A stretch of DNA of 64,000 nucleotides, from contig NC_014230.1 of the NCBI RefSeq assembly GCF_000196315.1, positions 2,504,501-2,568,500 of the forward strand. Reading direction: 5' to 3'. The notes beneath the pieces are model-generated. The model searched no databases and was not told the origin of the DNA. It saw nothing but the letters and a program-made list of their open reading frames with translations. How positions within the stretch are numbered: position 1 is the stretch's first letter; each line of letters begins with the position of its first letter. This document shows, piece by piece, positions 43,501 through 51,548 of the stretch. A program made the translations under genes and the position numbers. This DNA is from Croceibacter atlanticus HTCC2559 (lineage in GTDB: Bacteria > Bacteroidota > Bacteroidia > Flavobacteriales > Flavobacteriaceae).

Positions 43501-44984
43501 GTGAGACACAAGATGATGGCACCTATCATTGCAAACCCAAAGGTGTATGCCATAGGTTTAAACATTTTACCTTCTACACCAGTTAGAAAAAGTATAGGCG
43601 TAAAAACGATGAGGATAATTATCTGTCCAAAAAAAGCGGAACCCATCATCGTGCTACCTGCATCATAAGCTACTTTATCCATCACTCCTTGATTGAATTT
43701 TAGCTTGCCAGACCTAATCCGTTTTTGGATCTCATATACTGTTCCTTCTATAATAATCACAGCACCATCTATGATGATTCCAAAATCAATAGCTCCCAAG
43801 CTCATTAAGTTTGCCCAAACATTAAATTGCTTCATTAAGATAAAAGCAAAAAGTAAGGACAACGGTATGGTCGTGGCTGTTATGATTCCACCTCTTAAAC
43901 TCCCTAGCAAAAAAACCAGGGCAAAAATTACGATAAGGGCACCTTCTAGCAAATTGGTTTTAACGGTATCGGTCGTTCTGGCAATTAGCTCACTACGATC
44001 AATTATTGGGGCGATAGTTAGACCTTCTGGCAAAGACTTTTCAATTTCTGCCATACGATCCTTTACATTTTGAATCACTGCATTAGGATTAGAACCCTTG
44101 AGCATCATAATCATACCGCCCACGGCTTCCTTACCGTCTTGGGTAAATGCACCATAACGTACCTGACTCCCAAAATGGACACGCGTTGCTACATCTCCAA
44201 TTGTTATGGGAATGTTGCCTTCGTTGATAATCGAGATATTCTTGATGTCTTCCAAAGAGCGAATAAGACCTTCGCCTCTTATGAAGTTTGACATTTTATT
44301 TTTCTCAATATAGGCACCACCTGTATTCACATTGTTCATAGCAAGAGCGTCATACACTTGTGAAATGCTGATGCCCATACTGTTTAACTTCTCTGGATTG
44401 ACAGCAACTTCGTACTGCTTGATACTACCACCAAAAGAATTAACCTCTACTACGCCTTCCAATAGTGTAAGTTGTCGTTTTATGACCCAGTCTTGTACTG
44501 TGCGCAGTTCCATAGGTGAATACTTGGTTTCAAAACCTTCTTGTGGCTTTATAGTGTATTCATAAATTTGACCTAATCCAGTAGAAATGGGACCCATTGA
44601 TGGGCTTCCAAATTTTTCAGGAATGGATTCACCCAGGTCGTTGAGTTTTTCCTGAACCAGCTGTCGAGGAAGATAGGTTCCCATATCGTCTTCAAAAACG
44701 ATAGTAACTACGGAAAGGCCAAAGCGTGAGATAGATCTTATTTCTGTGACGCCTGGTAAATTACCCATAGATAGTTCTACGGGATAGGTTACGAACTGTT
44801 CAATATCTTCTGTTCCCAGATTAGGCGATTGCGTGATGACCTGCACCTGATTATTGGTAATATCTGGCACCGAACCAAGGTTTACGGTTGCCATTGACCA
44901 AATACCAACTCCTATAAGAGTCAAGGTAAATAGGCCAATAATGAATTTGTTATTGATTGAAAAATCAATGATTTTGTTAATCAT
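40539..44984 (-). CDS. czcA: CzcA-type RND pump fused to a CzcC/TolC-type outer-membrane channel
   Basis: This 1481-residue protein is one frame. Residues about 1-1045 are a heavy-metal RND pump with 12 helices. They include the IDFGIIIDGAVIIIEG proton-relay helix, AERTAGLPQ-type periplasmic segments and VLPVLYTFIEKRRER at the end of the pump. Residues about 1100-1481 form a TolC-like channel (ITLSRAVEIAKENYPVL, long coiled-coil helices, AGISIPLFSGPVRSR). The linker (about 1050-1095) contains a hydrophobic, signal-like stretch with AFAPA and is encoded partly by palindromic repeats (41718-41743 and 41744-41755). Such fusions are known in Bacteroidota. How the channel half is released to the outer membrane is not obvious; cleavage after the linker is plausible. 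Confidence 0.9.
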   Translation of the reverse strand: MINKIIDFSINNKFIIGLFTLTLIGVGIWSMATVNLGSVPDITNNQVQVITQSPNLGTEDIEQFVTYPVELSMGNLPGVTEIRSISRFGLSVVTIVFEDDMGTYLPRQLVQEKLNDLGESIPEKFGSPSMGPISTGLGQIYEYTIKPQEGFETKYSPMELRTVQDWVIKRQLTLLEGVVEVNSFGGSIKQYEVAVNPEKLNSMGISISQVYDALAMNNVNTGGAYIEKNKMSNFIRGEGLIRSLEDIKNISIINEGNIPITIGDVATRVHFGSQVRYGAFTQDGKEAVGGMIMMLKGSNPNAVIQNVKDRMAEIEKSLPEGLTIAPIIDRSELIARTTDTVKTNLLEGALIVIFALVFLLGSLRGGIITATTIPLSLLFAFILMKQFNVWANLMSLGAIDFGIIIDGAVIIIEGTVYEIQKRIRSGKLKFNQGVMDKVAYDAGSTMMGSAFFGQIIILIVFTPILFLTGVEGKMFKPMAYTFGFAMIGAIILCLTYVPMMAALFMKPVQNTKNWFGRFERWLEKISDKIIGAIHSAYMPLLKGALKLKLIVLSAAAVLLLIAGFIFSNMGGEFVPQLDEGDLAMQALIRPGSSLSESIEVSKKIETILLENFPEIKTVTARIGVADIPTDPMPMDIADMYIILNKDMDEWTTASTKEGLIDAIRDKLDDELVGVNLVFTQPVELRFNELLEGVREDIAVKLYGEDLEVLSQKVQEMAAIIQTVPGAGDVSAERTAGLPQMTVKYKRDKMAQYGLDIQKVNDYISTAFAGGTAGVIFEGEKRFDLVVRFDESHRKSIDDLRNMYIDLKDGNQIPIIEIAEIEYVPGPMQISRDNTYRRTYVGVNARGRDVESVVKDIQQKLDEELDLPSGYYITYGGEFENLQSAKDRLIIVVPIALFLIFILLYFALKSFSQSLMIYIAIPLAAIGGVLALWLRDMPFSISAGVGFIVLFGVAVLNGLVLINRFNSLKEEGVISIKDRIFQGTKERIRPIMLTATTDIFGFLPMAFSTSAGAEVQQPLATVVIGGMLTATLLTLVVLPVLYTFIEKRRERKEQNKIGSFNPQGLTTILIVGFMLGGTAFAPAQSAVEGRAQQSQAPVQDLIAKDSITPITLSRAVEIAKENYPVLKASQLEIERQNALSGNAYDFGSTQIFTGGEEVADGQGIYTLIGIGQQNIDLLGIGAKKRLQQQRIQLAETALDLSEIQIEREVKKAWSEAFQAKKKFVLYRELDSIYDQFAQSVELNYEVEAISRLEYAAARNQALQIKNKFQQAETDYFIALQKLNLWLTPDAMYGVSDEFGASEISILESNNTLNDHPELSLSRKRIDEAQASYDAARANLLPQFNLQGGLQRVNGDSGFYTYQAGISIPLFSGPVRSRAKAAKLDAQIAETNAAFKQRELQSQFIQAQQNYARWRDTWFFYKTEALPLAIDQRKGALLAYKEGALDYAAFTQIIRDAIQTEMDALDALDKYLEALFDLQYFQN
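41018..41031. repeat. Palindrome GCTTTCGCGAAAGC (in czcA-czcC)
   Basis: Exact copy, read in a different frame (LSRKR) from the AFAKA copies. Confidence 0.9.
41718..41755. repeat. Type-B palindrome variant plus partial GCGAAAGC repeat in the fusion linker
   Basis: CTTCGACTGCGCTC followed by TGGGCAGG, then GCGCGAAAGCGG. Two repeat families meet at the pump-channel junction of the fused gene. Confidence 0.65.
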
Positions 44985-45081
44985 AGATAATGGTGTTAAT
45001 TCAGTTGAAATTCTTGTTTAGCACATTGAATTAAATGCAATGCACTTTGTTGACGAATCCAAAAAATGGAAACTTCAAAAC

Positions 45082-45097
45082 AGGATATAGTTATCCT
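45082..45097. repeat. Small hairpin AGGATA/TATCCT
   Basis: A 6-bp stem with a 4-nt loop in the 125-nt gap between the DUF6660-like gene and the CzcA fusion. There is no T-run; it may be an mRNA structure. Confidence 0.35.
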
Positions 45098-45109
45098 ATG
45101 AAAACTGAA

Positions 45110-45421
45110 TTATGCCCTTGGTGGTTGAAAAAGGGAAGTATGGAAATCCTTGCCGTGATGTTGAAAAGAAGTAAGGATTTCATTTGAAATTGGACCTTGA
45201 AAAGGTTCAAAAGCCACTAAACCGAAGTTAATCGTATGGACGTGACAACAATGACAATTGCAGAAAGGCGAGCATAGATCGCTATCGCTGTGGTCGTGGT
45301 TTGCATCTGTTGTTTGTGAAAATTCTATTTGAGTATCATCACTATCAGAAGTGGTATCACTACAAGGCGCAAAGTTGAGCGCCAAGAAATAAATAGATAG
45401 TATGACTGTAAATATTTTCAC
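45110..45421 (-). CDS. DUF6660-like small secreted Cys/His-rich protein
   Basis: This 103-residue protein starts with GTG at 45421. A signal peptide (about 1-18) is followed by an Asp/Ser/His-rich segment (NHDHSDSDLCSPFCNCHCCHVHTI) with a dense Cys/His cluster suited to metal binding. It precedes the CzcA-C, CzcB and CDF genes, a usual position for this family, and probably acts as a periplasmic metal-binding accessory. A Fur-type operator lies 22 nt upstream. Confidence 0.75.
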   Translation of the reverse strand: MKIFTVILSIYFLALNFAPCSDTTSDSDDTQIEFSQTTDANHDHSDSDLCSPFCNCHCCHVHTINFGLVAFEPFQGPISNEILTSFQHHGKDFHTSLFQPPRA

Positions 45422-45442
45422 GTTACAAATATAGAAAGTTTA

Positions 45443-45461
45443 TGGCGCAACTGTGTTGCAA
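45443..45461. promoter_or_regulatory. Fur-family operator upstream of the czc block
   Basis: TGGCGCAACTGTGTTGCAA shares GCGCAACTGT and TGCAA with the merTP operator at 38236-38254. It is the only clear regulatory site before the czc operon. Confidence 0.55.
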
Positions 45462-45470
45462 AAATTAATA

Positions 45471-47207
45471 TCACAATGAATCAATCACACTGCCACAAGT
45501 CAACATTGCATCACCGTAATATGGATTTCTTATTTCTTCTTCTGTACTCAACCAAACTGCACCCTTATTGTTGTTTGCCATTGGGCATTTTTGGACATAA
45601 TAATTTGTTGAGTTTTCTATGTTCATAGCAATAGGCACGATATTCTCATTAAGTATCACAAAATGTGCTCGCTGGTTTTCCAGATTTTCATTGGTTGCAA
45701 TGGCATCCAGCATCTCGATACTTTTGGTAAGATGTTGCTTTTCCATTTTGCCTAAATCCGATGTAGAAATTTCCTTTAATTTTTTTGATGTCGCTTTCGC
45801 GAAATTGGAAACCTGACCAGCATCGCTTTCTACCAATGCATCTTTCATTTTGAGATATGATGGTAATGCTTCATTAAAATCAGAACTAAACCCTTCGTCG
45901 AAACTCATTTCCATATCGCCCATCATAGCTGATTCATCCTGCATCATCTGCTGATTCATCATTGATTTTTTACCTTGTAGTTGCGCAGCTGCATCTACTG
46001 TAAATGTTCCATTGGTAACGATTTCATCGCCATTATTCAGTCCAGCCGATACTTGGTAATTGTCGCCAGAGCGATTGCCCAAGGTTACTTCACGCATTTC
46101 AAATACAGGTTCATTAGGATTGGTTTTCACATATACCAATGAGCGCTCGCCCGTCCATAACACAGCACTTGCAGGCACGGAAAGTGTATTTTCCATAGTT
46201 TGCGTTGCGCCTTTAACCTTGCCCGTCACAAACATTCCTGGCTTAAATAGGTCGTCTCTATTTTGAAGTGTTGCTCGCACCGTTACTGTACGTGTTGTAT
46301 TATTTAAAATAGGGTCAATAAAAGAAATAGTGCCTTCAAATTCTTTGTTTGGATAGGCATTGGTCGTAATGTTGATTTTTTGCCCAACATTGAACTGTGC
46401 TATCTGATTTTCATAAGCATCGAATTCTGCCCAGACAGAATTTAGGTTGCTCAACTTTACAATAGGTTCCCCTTGATTTACGTAATCGCCCTGTGCTGCC
46501 ATTACTTCTGAAACCGTTCCGGAAACCGTCGCATAAATCGGGAAATTCTCACGTACCGTTCCACTTTCTTCTATGGCATTGATTTGTGTATCTGAAAGTT
46601 TCCAGTTTTTGAGCTTGTTGCGAACGGCTTTGTATAAAGCAGGTTGCGATGCTTTCAACGATGCTGCGGTAATCAATTCCTGCTGTGCCGCTACAAGGTC
46701 TGGTGCGTAAATGGTTGCCAGTAACTGACCACGGTTTACTTGCTGACCTTCATAGTTGACGTTAAGTCGTTCTATTCTGCCTTTAAAATAACTGGATTGT
46801 ACGGTATTGTTTTCTTCGTTTGCAGCTATTTTTCCCGAAAGGGATATCATCCCATCATCATCGCTTGTTTCTGCATTACCTACAATGGTGGTTTGGATAT
46901 TTGCCAACGCCATTGCGTTTTCAGTCATTTTTATCTCGTTTGCAGCGAGACCTTCAGCACCAGCTTCAGCAGGAATTAAGTCCATTCCACATATAGGACA
47001 ATCGCCAGCTTCTGGTTGCATAATCTGTGGATGCATTGAGCACGTCCACATCTGGTCTGCACTCTCGCCAGAGTGGTCGTGTTGATCGGACATATCGGAT
47101 ATATCCTTATTTGCCATAGTATCACTTGACCCGTTTCCAAAAATGAGCCAGCCTGCGCCCAAACCTATTATTACGGCTATTGCTATATATAAAATGTTCT
47201 TGTTCAT
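45471..47207 (-). CDS. cusB: CusB-like RND adaptor with heavy-metal-binding domain and DUF3347
   Basis: This 578-residue adaptor has an N-terminal membrane anchor (about 5-23). A heavy-metal-binding domain (WTCSMHPQIMQPEAGDCPICGMDL, about 53-76) follows. The adaptor core (about 100-400) includes RIERLNVNYEGQQVNRGQLLATIYAPDLV and the FAE/PGMFVTGKVKG segments. A Met-rich linker (MMNQQMMQDESAMMGDMEM) leads to a C-terminal DUF3347 domain (about 440-578) with the CPMA and LTCG cysteines. Methionine and cysteine richness fits Cu(I)/Ag(I). It would pair with the CusA pump and CusC channel encoded 10 kb upstream. Confidence 0.9.
   Translation of the reverse strand: MNKNILYIAIAVIIGLGAGWLIFGNGSSDTMANKDISDMSDQHDHSGESADQMWTCSMHPQIMQPEAGDCPICGMDLIPAEAGAEGLAANEIKMTENAMALANIQTTIVGNAETSDDDGMISLSGKIAANEENNTVQSSYFKGRIERLNVNYEGQQVNRGQLLATIYAPDLVAAQQELITAASLKASQPALYKAVRNKLKNWKLSDTQINAIEESGTVRENFPIYATVSGTVSEVMAAQGDYVNQGEPIVKLSNLNSVWAEFDAYENQIAQFNVGQKINITTNAYPNKEFEGTISFIDPILNNTTRTVTVRATLQNRDDLFKPGMFVTGKVKGATQTMENTLSVPASAVLWTGERSLVYVKTNPNEPVFEMREVTLGNRSGDNYQVSAGLNNGDEIVTNGTFTVDAAAQLQGKKSMMNQQMMQDESAMMGDMEMSFDEGFSSDFNEALPSYLKMKDALVESDAGQVSNFAKATSKKLKEISTSDLGKMEKQHLTKSIEMLDAIATNENLENQRAHFVILNENIVPIAMNIENSTNYYVQKCPMANNNKGAVWLSTEEEIRNPYYGDAMLTCGSVIDSL
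45793..45806. repeat. Degenerate copy of the GCTTTCGCGAAAGC palindrome (in cusB)
   Basis: GCTTTCGCGAAATT: the left arm is intact, and two bases differ at the right end. Confidence 0.6.
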
Positions 47208-47211
47208 AATC

Positions 47212-47703
47212 TTATTTTTCGTTTTCTAAACGTTCAATCATTTCTTTCATTTCGGCAATTTCCCTACGTTGTGCTTTTATGATTTCTTCAGCCAATTTTT
47301 TGACTTCTGGGTCTTCAATATCAGCTCGTTCACTTGTTAGAATTGCAATGGAATGGTGTGGTATCATTGCTTTCATCCAAAGAATATCGCCTACGGTGGA
47401 TTTTTGGTCGCGTACCAGTCCCAATGCACCTACAAAGAGAACGATACTTCCCAAGACTATGGCGATATTCTTTTTTTTATTTTGATACATTCCACGCATT
47501 GCCACAAACATAATGATGGCCATAGCTGCGATACCAAGGCAGACCATATAAAATCTCGTTAGGCTAAACCAAACGTGGTCCCATTCATAGGTGTTTAAAT
47601 ACATCGTAATGTACATTGCTACAAAAGAGCAAGCCAACATCGCTACAAAACGTGTATAGTGATTTTTAGATTTTCCTGAATTTGTGTGTTCATTTGAATT
47701 CAT
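47212..47703 (-). CDS. DUF305 membrane protein
   Basis: This product has 163 residues from the ATG at 47703 (MNSNEHTNSGK); an ATG at 47724 is also in frame. Three hydrophobic segments (about 15-100) are followed by a DUF305 motif: WMKAMIPHHSIAILTSERADIEDPEVKKLAEEIIKAQRREIAEMKEMI. DUF305 helical domains with PHH and regularly placed Met/His residues occur in copper-resistance clusters. It sits between the PepSY protein and the CusB-like adaptor. Confidence 0.85.
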   Translation of the reverse strand: MNSNEHTNSGKSKNHYTRFVAMLACSFVAMYITMYLNTYEWDHVWFSLTRFYMVCLGIAAMAIIMFVAMRGMYQNKKKNIAIVLGSIVLFVGALGLVRDQKSTVGDILWMKAMIPHHSIAILTSERADIEDPEVKKLAEEIIKAQRREIAEMKEMIERLENEK

Positions 47704-47727
47704 AATTTTTGGTTTTTTTGTCACTAA

Positions 47728-48435
47728 TTATTTAATCTTCTTTTTTAGTTTTCTGATTGATGGGGAACTGATATACCACAAAACGAAACCGCTTAAGACA
47801 GTTATCAATCCCAAAAGTGAAAATGCCCTTAACAACAACGTGTTGAAATTATCCCTTCCCTGATAATCCATTGTATGGGTCATCCATAGAAAATCAAACC
47901 AGCGCCAATCCCTGTGTCTCACCGTTTGAAAAGCGCCATTCTCAACCGCCACATAGGCTTTTAAATTTTGTGGTGTCTCATACGAGATTTCATAAGCTGG
48001 AAGTGGGCGACCGCGATATTCGTGATGTGGCCCAACAGAATCGACTAATTGAATTTTTACTATTTCTAAATCGTTCAACATATACCTACTTGCAACTTGT
48101 TGTGCCTCTTCTTTAGAAATTCCATTTTTCATTTGTCCCGTTCTTGCATTGTAAAGCTGTGCTTCATTAATCCAATAGTAAGGTTCATTTGCTATTTCCA
48201 GTAGTTCCAAGGATTGTACAGGTTCTATTACAGCAAGTTGGGCTGTGCCGAGCAAATCATTAAATGAGGTCTGCACAGGTGCAGCTTTCTTAAAATGGTC
48301 GCCGTGTATCTCGTCAATGTTCGTCCAACTGAAATACATCCCGCTAATCGTCCACATCAGAAACTGAATACCTAAAAAGATACCCAAATAGCGGTGCGCT
48401 TTTCTAATCCATTTCGCTGTTTTTCTGTTCACCAT
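47728..48435 (-). CDS. PepSY-domain membrane protein
   Basis: This 235-residue protein has N-terminal (about 15-35) and C-terminal (about 205-225) membrane segments. The periplasmic part between them includes a PepSY-type ISKEEAQQVASRYML and a YEISYETPQNLKAYVAVENG stretch. Short PepSY proteins often accompany copper genes, and larger relatives are iron reductases. A role in metal reduction or folding control is possible but not shown. It starts 1 nt after the DUF2911 stop region. Confidence 0.8.
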   Translation of the reverse strand: MVNRKTAKWIRKAHRYLGIFLGIQFLMWTISGMYFSWTNIDEIHGDHFKKAAPVQTSFNDLLGTAQLAVIEPVQSLELLEIANEPYYWINEAQLYNARTGQMKNGISKEEAQQVASRYMLNDLEIVKIQLVDSVGPHHEYRGRPLPAYEISYETPQNLKAYVAVENGAFQTVRHRDWRWFDFLWMTHTMDYQGRDNFNTLLLRAFSLLGLITVLSGFVLWYISSPSIRKLKKKIK

Positions 48436-48436
48436 T

Positions 48437-49021
48437 TTACTTTATTTCAAAAGGAAATTCAATCGTGACTTTTTCCCAACTCATTGAGATTGTTCCTGAA
48501 GTCTCAGTTGTTTTGTTAACTTTATACTCTAAATGTTCCTTGATGTCTTCGGAAATTTGAGGTGTCACTTTAAATCGTAATACATCATCATTTTCAGTAT
48601 AGTCGTCCTTACCGTGTTGGTTCCAATTCCTGTTGAAAATGACAGTCCATTCTTCCTGATTCGGAATTACAAAAAACCCATATTTCCCGGCTTTCAATTC
48701 TTTACCGTCAATTTCTAAATCCTTATTTGTTTCCAGCCAAGTAGCCATATGGGCACCAGCCTGCCAGACTTGGTCGTATGCCAATAAACCACCGAAAATA
48801 ATTCTATTCCTCACGCCTGGCGACGAATAATCTATATGAATATGTGCATCACCTATCATCGCCATTGCCGATGTATGTGGGCTTAAAGTTTTTTTGTTCT
48901 CGGATTTAGGCTCACTTCGAGTATGATTGTGTTCTGTCTCTATTTTGGGATTGTTCTTTTCTTCGTTTTTACATCCGCTGACAGCAACTACCAATAGGAT
49001 TATCAAAATTTTATATTTCAT
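48437..49021 (-). CDS. DUF2911 lipoprotein
   Basis: This 194-residue protein has a lipoprotein signal (lipobox VSGC, C17), a charged linker and a DUF2911 domain (about 50-190) with the family features HIDYSSPGVRNRIIFGGL, VWQAGAHMATWLETNKDLEIDGKELKAGKYGFF and WTVIFNRNWNQHG. The function of DUF2911 is unknown. It occurs in several Bacteroidota surface and metal clusters. It lies 19 nt after the CopA stop and 1 nt before the PepSY gene. Confidence 0.87.
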   Translation of the reverse strand: MKYKILIILLVVAVSGCKNEEKNNPKIETEHNHTRSEPKSENKKTLSPHTSAMAMIGDAHIHIDYSSPGVRNRIIFGGLLAYDQVWQAGAHMATWLETNKDLEIDGKELKAGKYGFFVIPNQEEWTVIFNRNWNQHGKDDYTENDDVLRFKVTPQISEDIKEHLEYKVNKTTETSGTISMSWEKVTIEFPFEIK

Positions 49022-49040
49022 AAGTATTCAATTAGTTAGA

Positions 49041-51548
49041 TTATATGTTTTTACTTTTTAAACGTAATGAGTTGGCGATTACCGAAACCGAACTAAAGCT
49101 CATCGCTAAAGCCGCAATCATTGGCGATAAGAGTATTCCGAAAAACGGGTACAATAGTCCTGCCGCAATCGGGATACCCAGCGTGTTATAAATCATTGCA
49201 AAAAAGAGGTTTTGTTTGATATTTCGCATTACTGCATCACTTAGGTTTCTTGCCTTTACGATACCGTGTAAATCGCCTTTCACCAAGGTAATGGCTGCAC
49301 TCTCAATGGCAACATCCGTACCTGTTCCCATAGCGATACCTACATCACTTTTAGCTAATGCAGGTGCGTCGTTGATGCCGTCGCCTGCCATTGCAACCAC
49401 CTTGCCTTGCTCTTGTAATTTCTCGACTTCCTGTAATTTGTTTTCCGGTAGCATACTTGCTTGAAAATCTGCAAGGTTAAGTTCATCTGCGACAGCTTTG
49501 GCGGTGTCGTGATTATCACCAGTAAGCATAATGACCGCAATTCCCTTATTCTGCAAATCCTTGATAGCTTTTGCGCTCGTTTCCTTTATTTTGTCACCTA
49601 TGACCACATAACCAACGATGTTAGCATCAATGGCGAGATAGGAAACGGTCTTTCCTTGTTTTTGATAGGATTGTGCCTCATTTTCCATAGCTTCGGTAAG
49701 CGTGGCATTTGCCTGTTCCATCATTTTGGCGTTGCCCAAAGCCACTTCATTGCCGTTCACTTTACCTTCAACACCCTTTCCGGTAACTGCGTTGAATCCA
49801 TCTGCTTTTAAAAACTCTGCGTTTTGTTCTTTTCCATATTTTACGGTGGCTTCTGCCAGCGGATGTTCACTTTGACTGTTAAGGGAAGCAATAAATTGTA
49901 GCACTTCGTTTTCAGTTATTTTACTATCAAAAGAACCTACCGTCTCGACCGTTGGTTTGCCTTCGGTTATCGTTCCTGTTTTGTCAACAATTAAGGTATC
50001 TACCTTATCCATTTTTTCAAGGGCTTCGGCATTTTTGATAAGCACCCCATTCTGTGCCCCTTTACCAACACCGACCATTACGGACATTGGTGTCGCAAGC
50101 CCCAAAGCACACGGACAGGCAATAATCAATACGGCAATGGCATTGACCAAGGCATATACATAGGCTGGTTCTGGGCCCCAAATTGCCCAAACGCCGAATG
50201 TCACAGCAGCGATAATGACCACGATTGGCACGAAATATCCTGAAACGGTATCTGCTAATTTCTGAATTGGCGCACGGCTACGACTGGCATCATTGACCAT
50301 CTGTATAATCTGTGATAACAAGGTGTCAGATCCAACCTTTTCAGCTTTCATCAAAAAGGATTGATTACCGTTGATTGTGCCACTACTTACTTTATCATCG
50401 GTAGATTTGTTTACGGGAATGGGTTCGCCTGTAATCATCGATTCATCGATGGAAGTTTCGCCTTCGGTAATTACACCATCTACGGGAATCTTATCGCCCG
50501 GCTTCACACGCAGAATATCACCCAATTCGATTTCATCGATGGCTACTTCCTGTTCTTCGCCATCAACTACTTTTACAGCCTTATTCGGTGCCAATTTTAA
50601 AAGTTCTTTGACTGCGGAATTTGTCTTGCTATGAGCACGGGCTTCAAGAACCTGCCCAAGCAATACCAAAGTTAAAATGACCGTTGCCGCCTCAAAATAG
50701 ACGTGAACCGTACCTGCTTCGGTCTTAAATTGGTTTGGGAAAAAATCAGGCACGAGCATTCCGAACACACTAAATAGCCAAGCAACGCCTGCACCGATAC
50801 CGATAAGCGTAAACATATTTAGGTTCCACGTTTTAATACTTCGATAGGCACGTTCAAAAAACATCCAAGTGGCGTAGAATACCACAGGAATGGAAAGTGC
50901 AAATTGAATCCAATTCCAATATTTTAATTCTAAAACATCATATAACGGATTGTTGGGCAGCATTTCGGACATTGCAATGATAAAAATGGGCAATGTGAAA
51001 GCGACCGCTATCCAGAACTTTTTCAGTAGATTTTTATAGGTCTTTTCCTCTGCGGAAAGGTCGGGTTCCATAGGCACTAAATCCATCCCACAGATTGGAC
51101 AGCTTCCCAGTTCGTCTTTTACAATTTCGGGATGCATCGGGCAGGTATATTGGGTGTTGGAAGTAGCCTTTAGATTAACTTCTTCAACTAAATCCATTCC
51201 GCAAACAGGACAGTCGCCTGGTTGGTCATAGGTTTTATCGCCCTCGCAATGCATCGGGCAATAGAACGTTCCCGTTCCTTTGGCTTTAGGTTGTTCAACT
51301 TTCTTCTTATCGTGGGTATGATGGTGTTCACCATTCTGATGGATACTGTATCGCCCACCGTCCGCTTTTAGAGCATCTTGAAATTTTTCGATGGGAATAT
51401 GTGCTTGCATTTCTATGGTCGCTTCGGCTTTTTCTAAATCGACAGATGCATTAGTTACACCTTCGATTTTGGAAAGCGTCTGTTCGACGTGGTTTCGGCA
51501 ACCATTGCAGGTCATTCCGTGTATGTGATAGGTGTGTTTCATTGTCAT
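49041..51548 (-). CDS. copA: Copper P1B ATPase (CopA) with HMA and two heavy-metal-binding domains
   Basis: This 835-residue Cu(I) exporter has an N-terminal HMA domain (GMTCNGCRNH, about 10-19), a His-rich linker, and two heavy-metal-binding modules (YCPMHCEGDKTYDQPGDCPVCGMDL and YTCPMHPEIVKDELGSCPICGMDL, about 95-160). Eight transmembrane helices follow, with CPC (IACPCALGLATPMS), DKTGT, the HP motif (SEHPLAEA) and GDGINDAPALA. The late helices contain YNTLGIPIAAGLLYP and MSFSSVSVIANSLRL, diagnostic of copper ATPases (P1B-1). It overlaps the permease gene by 4 nt (ATGA). Confidence 0.94.
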   Translation of the reverse strand: MTMKHTYHIHGMTCNGCRNHVEQTLSKIEGVTNASVDLEKAEATIEMQAHIPIEKFQDALKADGGRYSIHQNGEHHHTHDKKKVEQPKAKGTGTFYCPMHCEGDKTYDQPGDCPVCGMDLVEEVNLKATSNTQYTCPMHPEIVKDELGSCPICGMDLVPMEPDLSAEEKTYKNLLKKFWIAVAFTLPIFIIAMSEMLPNNPLYDVLELKYWNWIQFALSIPVVFYATWMFFERAYRSIKTWNLNMFTLIGIGAGVAWLFSVFGMLVPDFFPNQFKTEAGTVHVYFEAATVILTLVLLGQVLEARAHSKTNSAVKELLKLAPNKAVKVVDGEEQEVAIDEIELGDILRVKPGDKIPVDGVITEGETSIDESMITGEPIPVNKSTDDKVSSGTINGNQSFLMKAEKVGSDTLLSQIIQMVNDASRSRAPIQKLADTVSGYFVPIVVIIAAVTFGVWAIWGPEPAYVYALVNAIAVLIIACPCALGLATPMSVMVGVGKGAQNGVLIKNAEALEKMDKVDTLIVDKTGTITEGKPTVETVGSFDSKITENEVLQFIASLNSQSEHPLAEATVKYGKEQNAEFLKADGFNAVTGKGVEGKVNGNEVALGNAKMMEQANATLTEAMENEAQSYQKQGKTVSYLAIDANIVGYVVIGDKIKETSAKAIKDLQNKGIAVIMLTGDNHDTAKAVADELNLADFQASMLPENKLQEVEKLQEQGKVVAMAGDGINDAPALAKSDVGIAMGTGTDVAIESAAITLVKGDLHGIVKARNLSDAVMRNIKQNLFFAMIYNTLGIPIAAGLLYPFFGILLSPMIAALAMSFSSVSVIANSLRLKSKNI

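Noticed and set aside
45426-45433. TATATTTG -7 element upstream of the DUF6660-like gene
   Set aside because: It would put the transcription start at the GTG start codon itself, and there is no matching -33 element, so it may be chance.
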